From: Conus ventricosus
Taxonomy: Eukaryota; Mollusca; Gastropoda; Neogastropoda; Conidae
NCBI GenBank assembly: GCA_018398815.1
Contig: CM031604.1
Span: 61,627,468-61,691,467 of the forward strand
Reading direction: 5' to 3'
Length of the DNA stretch: 64,000 nt
The notes under the pieces are model-generated. The model did no database searches, was not told the DNA's origin, and was given only the letters and a program-made list of their open reading frames with translations. The position numbers and the translations under genes were made by a program. Within the stretch, counting starts at the first letter, position 1; each line of letters begins with the position of its first letter. Shown here one piece after another: positions 60,773 to 64,000 of this stretch.

Positions 60773-62235
60773 TTCCCCTACTCCACCCTGCCCCTCATAC
60801 GAACACACACAGGCCATAGGGAAGAGTTGGGCACACATCGGTAAGAAACACTTGTAAACCACAAGCAAACCAAACACACGCAGCGTGACTGAGAGCGAGC
60901 GAGCGAGCGAGCGACTGACACTGGCACACGAGCCCAACGCCTTGAAAGTCGGTCAAGCACACTGGTCATTGATGACCGGCTCGCTCGCTGACGCGGCCCC
61001 GATCAGCGGTACAGACATACAATACACACACTTGGTTGTTCTATTCATAATTATACTGAGAAGAAAAACAACAAGATTATGTTATAAAATTGAATGAATC
61101 TCTCAAATACACTCACCTGCGTCTTGAATTATTGGATCTCCATGCTCTGAGTCTGACTCAGACGACGAGTCACTCAAAGCTTCTTCCACTTCCAGATCAA
61201 ACTCTGGGTCGTTAGCATCAACTTCACGAAGTTCGATGCCAGCTGGATCAAAATCTTCATCTCCACTATCTTCATCTCGGTAAATATCGTAAATAACCTC
61301 AGCAACTGTATAGCTTCGTCGTGGGCCAGCCATGGCTTCGAATACTGAAAGTAGGACTTCACAGTACCTTGCTTATCGATCGTCATAAATTATGTAAATG
61401 AACCAATTACCTTGAACAAATGGAACACCAAAAGCAAAGAGTGGTCAAGGGAGCTTATCAAATCATAAATAGAGGGATTTTCGGCAATGCTGGATGAAAC
61501 AGAAAGAGTGTTGAATCATGACGGACAATGTTCGTCAACAGCGCATTGCAGACGGCACTTTTCATGACGGACACTGTACGTCAACAGCGCAGTGAAGAGG
61601 TTAAGATTTAATATTCAAAAAAAGAAACCTGAGATTCAAACATAAAAAAGAAAAAGTGAAATGGACATCTGTCTACATAAGGTAAAGGATCATATGCTTA
61701 CCAGGGCACAACACAAAAAACTGCCAATGGAAACCATTTTCACAAAGGTATTTTGACACTCTGCAAGTACCGCAGCACTCTCAGATACATCCTGTATTGA
61801 AACGATCATCCTGTCTTGTCTGGGCTAAGCAACAAACTGTAAAAAAGTGAATAATTCTCCATGGATGGAAAATGTCATCCTTTCAATCTGAATTCAATAA
61901 AAAGCCAGAAAAGCTCAAAAACAGAGAAGACAGACAACACACAAAATGGGAAATAGTTCACAGCAGCAAGTACAAGCAACCACACCGACCTTCTCCGCAA
62001 TGTCAACTCCTTCAGCCTTCAGCTGCTGCTGCAAGTTCTGTATCTGGGTGGTCAGCTGGCGGTAGTCTGCATCCACCTTCTTGCGGCTGGCCACAAAGGC
62101 ATTCACATCCTTGCTAGCCTTGAAGCGGTTGATGGCATCATCATAGCTCTGATAGAGGGCGCTGCGGCGGTCCTGGGTGCTTTGAACTTCCTCCACTAGG
62201 CTGGCCACACGCATGCGACTCTCTTTGGCCTCATC
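56119..62235 (-). CDS. Last two exons of a small coiled-coil protein
   Basis: Exon 62235-61990 (82 codons) begins DEAKESRMRVASLVEEV after 'gggtgcag' and ends ...DIAEK at a GTCGGT donor. Exon 56301-56119 (60 codons and stop) begins VAELQRLDGQYKDQINLAI after 'gtgttgtag'. Both junctions are phase 0, and joined they read without a break as a continuous heptad-rich, charged coiled coil ending METLRAML. The weak pyrimidine tract before 62235 makes that boundary less certain; a similar QDEA segment lies 55 bp upstream in frame. The 5.69-kb intron contains a SINE and two piggyBac derivatives. The product is probably a cytoplasmic coiled-coil or scaffold component. The C-terminal part superficially recalls Mod(r)/Vps37-type helices, but I cannot assign it. 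Confidence 0.72.
56500..56700 (-). mobile_element. tRNA-derived SINE
   Basis: On the minus strand from about 56698: GGTGGCCTAGGGGATAGG resembles a pol III A box, and TGGTTCGAATCTC at 56628-56640 is a B box, spaced about 45 bp apart as in a tRNA-related head. The head is no functional tRNA. A body of about 130 bp follows ('ttcaccagatttttagtggtgg', 'gtcggggtttttagtgcagc', 'agtgggcaca'). It lies in the coiled-coil gene's intron, on the same strand. Confidence 0.72.
56701..57853. other. Intronic sequence with a long A-tract
   Basis: An A-tract of about 30 bases at 56820-56849 may be the tail of a retroposed sequence. No coding signal. An ORF through the A-tract is not a gene. Confidence 0.45.
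57858..58890 (+). mobile_element. piggyBac derivative, 1.03 kb, with 15-bp perfect TIRs
   Basis: TTAA (57854-57857) plus CTCTTGACTTCCCAT at the left; its exact complement ATGGGAAGTCAAGAG (58876-58890) plus TTAA (58891-58894) at the right. The left end is rich in an 'accgca(c/a)' motif. A short reading frame at 58114 starts within AAGATGGCG, as in the other piggyBac pieces here. Confidence 0.88.
58114..58338 (+). pseudogene. Short ORF inside a piggyBac derivative
   Basis: A 74-codon frame starts MASFQHIDNDVFDEFIEDLC with an acidic helical N-terminus, similar in style to the N-terminus of piggyBac transposases and placed about 240 bp inside the TIR. It ends TCVRCHYAT. No catalytic domain. A GTGTACGC-type donor is possible just before the stop, so a spliced product cannot be excluded. 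Confidence 0.5.
58895..59043. other. Short spacer between two TTAA elements
   Basis: Only 149 bp separate the two target sites; nothing is recognised. Confidence 0.5.
59099..59843. repeat. Tandem duplication, 372-bp unit
   Basis: The unit beginning 'gaaaaacacaaaaatcacgc' at 59099 repeats from 59471 over its full length, through 'tctcccagtttct.tcacc' and 'gtagaa'. Copies differ by scattered substitutions (about 10%). The second copy overlaps the 3' end of the ORF's last exon, so the first copy duplicates the terminal coding part in decayed form. Confidence 0.88.
59825..61333 (-). CDS. Two-exon piggyBac-derived ORF lacking the catalytic core (207 aa)
   Basis: Exon 1 61333-61117: MAGPRRSYTVAEVIYDIYRD, then acidic SGDEDFD and SDSSSESDSEHGD segments, ending at donor CAG|GTGAGT. 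Exon 2 60231-59825 begins after 'aatgtgttacag' and has a Trp/Cys-rich insert (about 60205-60140), a C-terminal transposase tail (MNKMIFGDKDPANAEDDHAV) and the Cys-rich zinc domain with CRVC, YYCPDCPSKPGLC and NYHTQCF before the stop. The exons join in phase 1, total 624 nt including the stop, with no internal break. The DDD core of about 350 residues is absent. Such a protein could still bind element ends through the Cys-rich domain and compete with transposase (inference). Expression unknown. Confidence 0.68.
60299..60408. repeat. CA microsatellite
   Basis: Nearly uninterrupted (CA)n in two blocks, with a further (CA)n at 60738-60770. Read in reverse they give meaningless Cys/Val ORFs. Confidence 0.95.
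61605..61989. other. Intronic sequence, nothing recognised
   Basis: Between the right end of the piggyBac derivative and the coiled-coil exon. No feature apart from the GTCGGT donor at its right edge. Confidence 0.5.
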
Positions 62236-62374
62236 CTGCACCCACGTACCACCATCACACTTGTCAAAACACACACTGTGACTCAATCTAGCCTCGTCTT
62301 GTATCCAAACATCATATCCCATCGGTGGGAGCAACCATCTCTATAAATAATAATAAATGGAACAAAACTTTTAA

Positions 62375-63337
62375 GCCTTTCGCTCCCGGCCACGGCGGAT
62401 ATAGCCACGGTTCAAGGGTCATTGCATAATTGATCACCTGACCAGTTACATATTGTTTACTTCCTTGTAAATGGCGGCTCCCATACAGCATGTTTGAAGC
62501 GATTTTTCAGCAAGTTTTGAGTCGATTTTGATGCAGCTTTTTTTGCGTTTTGTAAAGCGAAAATTAGTCAAGTGGATCAATATGGCTGCCAGAAGATTTA
62601 CTGCCGAAGAGGTGGCGAGAATTGTGTTTGAAATGCCATATGAAGGTGAAATTAAGCAACAACGAAACTGAGATAGAAAATGAAGGTGATATGGTTGTCG
62701 ATCAGCCTGACAATGAGTCAAGTGATTCGAATTACCAGGAAGAAGATATTGATCTACCAAGTACATTGACAGGAAGGGGGCGTGGTCGTGGTGACAGTGG
62801 GCGTAGTCAAGGACGTGGTAGGAGAGGAAAAAGACGTCATTTTCCTTCAAGAATATGTACATATTCTATATATTTACATACTTTTGAACACTTGTGAATT
62901 TTTTGCCAGCTTTTTTTGTATGATGGGTGAAGTGTTAGTAAAAGCTGCGTCTCTAGCCGACATTGATATGCATGACTCAATGCATCCCTGAACACACTGT
63001 GTGCTTTTTTAGTAAATAATTGCACTTGGTTATGTCCTATAGATTTGTGCACATTCCAATACCATTTCCACCCATGATATACAGGGACTCGAATTTTCAT
63101 GGATTTTTTTTTCAAAATATTTTGTTTATTTTTTCTTAAAATCTTGGTTATCTTCCCATGATTGTGAGTTATCTCATCCTATCAACATGAAACATACAAT
63201 TATATTCTCCATTCATATTCCTTCAATGAAATGTATAATTTTGTATACTTCAGTGCAATACTTGAATTTTTGTGATTTTTTTTGCAAGGTTGGTGTTTTT
63301 TACCCCAAAACTACAAATAGTTCTGAGAGTCAAAGGG
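62375..63337 (+). mobile_element. piggyBac-type short element, TTAA-flanked
   Basis: TTAA at 62371-62374 followed by GCCTTTCGCTC, and GAGTCAAAGGG followed by TTAA at 63338-63341, give imperfect inverted ends (about 8 of 11). About 200 bp inside the left end a start ATG opens a piggyBac-like N-terminal frame. No core domain. Confidence 0.65.
62582..62898 (+). pseudogene. piggyBac-like N-terminal fragment
   Basis: The reading MAARRFTAEEVARIVFEMPY starts at 62582. After a frame change near 62640 an acidic part (NETEIENEGDMVVDQPDN) and a Gly/Arg-rich basic part (GRGRGRGDSGRSQGRGRRGK) follow, ending at a stop near 62895. Acidic N-terminus and basic patch are in the style of piggyBac transposase N-termini and of the exon at 61333. 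No catalytic region follows. Confidence 0.55.
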
Positions 63338-63341
63338 TTAA

Positions 63342-63823
63342 ATGCCATGAGCGCCACTATTTCATCATAGTGTTTTTCGCGCTCAGAAAGTAGACAAAAA
63401 TATATGTTTACCAAACCTGATCCAAAGAAAGCTTTTTTTCTGTCTTTTATTTCTGTCTCTAAAGCCTGAAAACTTTAAAACCAGTAAAAAGTTTCATAGG
63501 TCCAATTCATATTGACATGTCATTTTTTTTTTAAACTAAGGCAACTCACAGTGAGGAATAGATCTAGAATCCAACGTAATACACTTCCTAAGTCATCGAA
63601 GACAAATGACAGATGCAGCTTTTTCCATTTTGCAAAAACCAATATTTGACAGACATTGTTCCATTCACTTATGCTGGTTTTAACAAAATGTGGATACACA
63701 ACATGTAATGTTTCTTTAAACAATTGTAACACAGTTAATAAACATTACATCTGCTTTCATTTCTTCTCTGAATGCTGCTTCTGGTGATTCAAAACTACAA
63801 CCAACATTTCTCCTTTAGACAAA
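63342..63823. other. Spacer between two TTAA elements
   Basis: AT-rich. It begins with a weak inverted motif around 'gagcgccactatttcatcat' and 'agtgtttttcgcgctc'. No gene. Confidence 0.45.
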
Positions 63824-63827
63824 TTAA

Positions 63828-64000
63828 CCCTTTCCCTGGTAGTCGCGACTATAGTCGCGCTGCTTTGTTTATACTGTCGACTGGAAGTCGCGACTATAGT
63901 CGCGCTGCACAGTGACGCAAATCAGCCGCTTGGGGTTATTGTTCTTGGCTTAGAAACCAGGTCAGGGGCGCTACAATTTGTGGAATACAGGCTAGAGGGG
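63828..64000. mobile_element. Left end of a further piggyBac-type element, cut by the window end
   Basis: TTAA (63824-63827) followed by CCCTTTCCCTGG and then two direct copies of the 23-mer 'agtcgcgactatagtcgcgc' plus 'tgc' (63841-63863 and 63886-63908). Each copy contains the palindromes AGTCGCGACT and CGACTATAGTCG. The layout matches the ends of the other TTAA elements here. Confidence 0.6.

Larger units (their letters stand above)
59048..61600 (-). mobile_element. piggyBac derivative, 2.55 kb, with an intact spliced short gene
   Basis: TTAA at 59044-59047 followed by CCCCTTCGCTGC, and GCAGTGAAGAGG followed by TTAA at 61601-61604 (TIRs match at 10 of 12). Two subterminal direct repeats of about 36 bp ('tcatgacggaca..gt.cgtcaacagcgca', from 61516 and from 61562) adjoin the right end. 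The left end carries a 372-bp tandem duplication. Coding exons are on the minus strand. CA microsatellites (60299-60408 and 60738-60770) lie in the intron. Confidence 0.85.

Noticed and set aside
60277..60937. Cys/Val-rich ORFs upstream of the zinc-domain exon
   Set aside because: Read-through of CA microsatellites in an intron; the real exon begins at the acceptor at 60231.

Overview
The window is animal nuclear DNA from an intron-rich, repeat-rich genome. The long CA microsatellites, the many TTAA-flanked piggyBac relics and a Ty3/gypsy element with an unusual domain order suggest a marine invertebrate, most likely a lophotrochozoan such as a gastropod. That placement is inference; no gene here fixes the species. 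There is one 100-base N gap (3901-4000). Many single-base breaks, in the genic reading frames and in the transposons, point to residual indel errors of a long-read assembly as well as real decay.

Layout. 1-504 is a long hairpin repeat. From 1611 to 35517 (+ strand) lies one large host gene: two small candidate exons (1611-1679, about 2829-3050), an intron of about 18 kb, then a giant terminal exon (21188-35517, about 14.3 kb, roughly 4,770 codons if its frame breaks are errors). It encodes a Gln/Ser/Thr-rich protein with five zinc fingers, an acidic run of 10-residue repeats and a long disordered C-terminal part. The big intron holds, in antisense, a complete but decayed LTR retrotransposon (6002-18752). 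Its domain order is gag-protease-integrase-RT-RNase H, as in the Gmr1 group, and its primer binding site is of tRNA-Pro type. A 1.16 kb hAT-like DNA transposon is nested in its integrase. The end of a piggyBac element (to 20619) lies in the same intron.

35518-56000 is mostly non-coding and full of relics: a GT-rich degenerate repeat, a 685-bp element with long terminal inverted repeats and a 22-bp palindrome (39952-40636), two TTAA-bounded piggyBac derivatives (40855-42975, 44630-46104), minisatellites, gypsy and non-LTR retrotransposon scraps, and an intron-containing hAT-like transposase gene (51.7-54.7 kb, - strand).

56119-62235 (- strand) contains the last two exons of a small coiled-coil protein gene. 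Its 5.7-kb intron carries a tRNA-derived SINE and two piggyBac derivatives. Two more piggyBac-type elements follow to the window end, making a run of four different TTAA elements within 6.2 kb. One (59048-61600) retains an intact two-exon reading frame that joins the acidic N-terminus of the transposase directly to its cysteine-rich C-terminal domain, with the catalytic core absent. This and the giant zinc-finger exon are the most interesting items.
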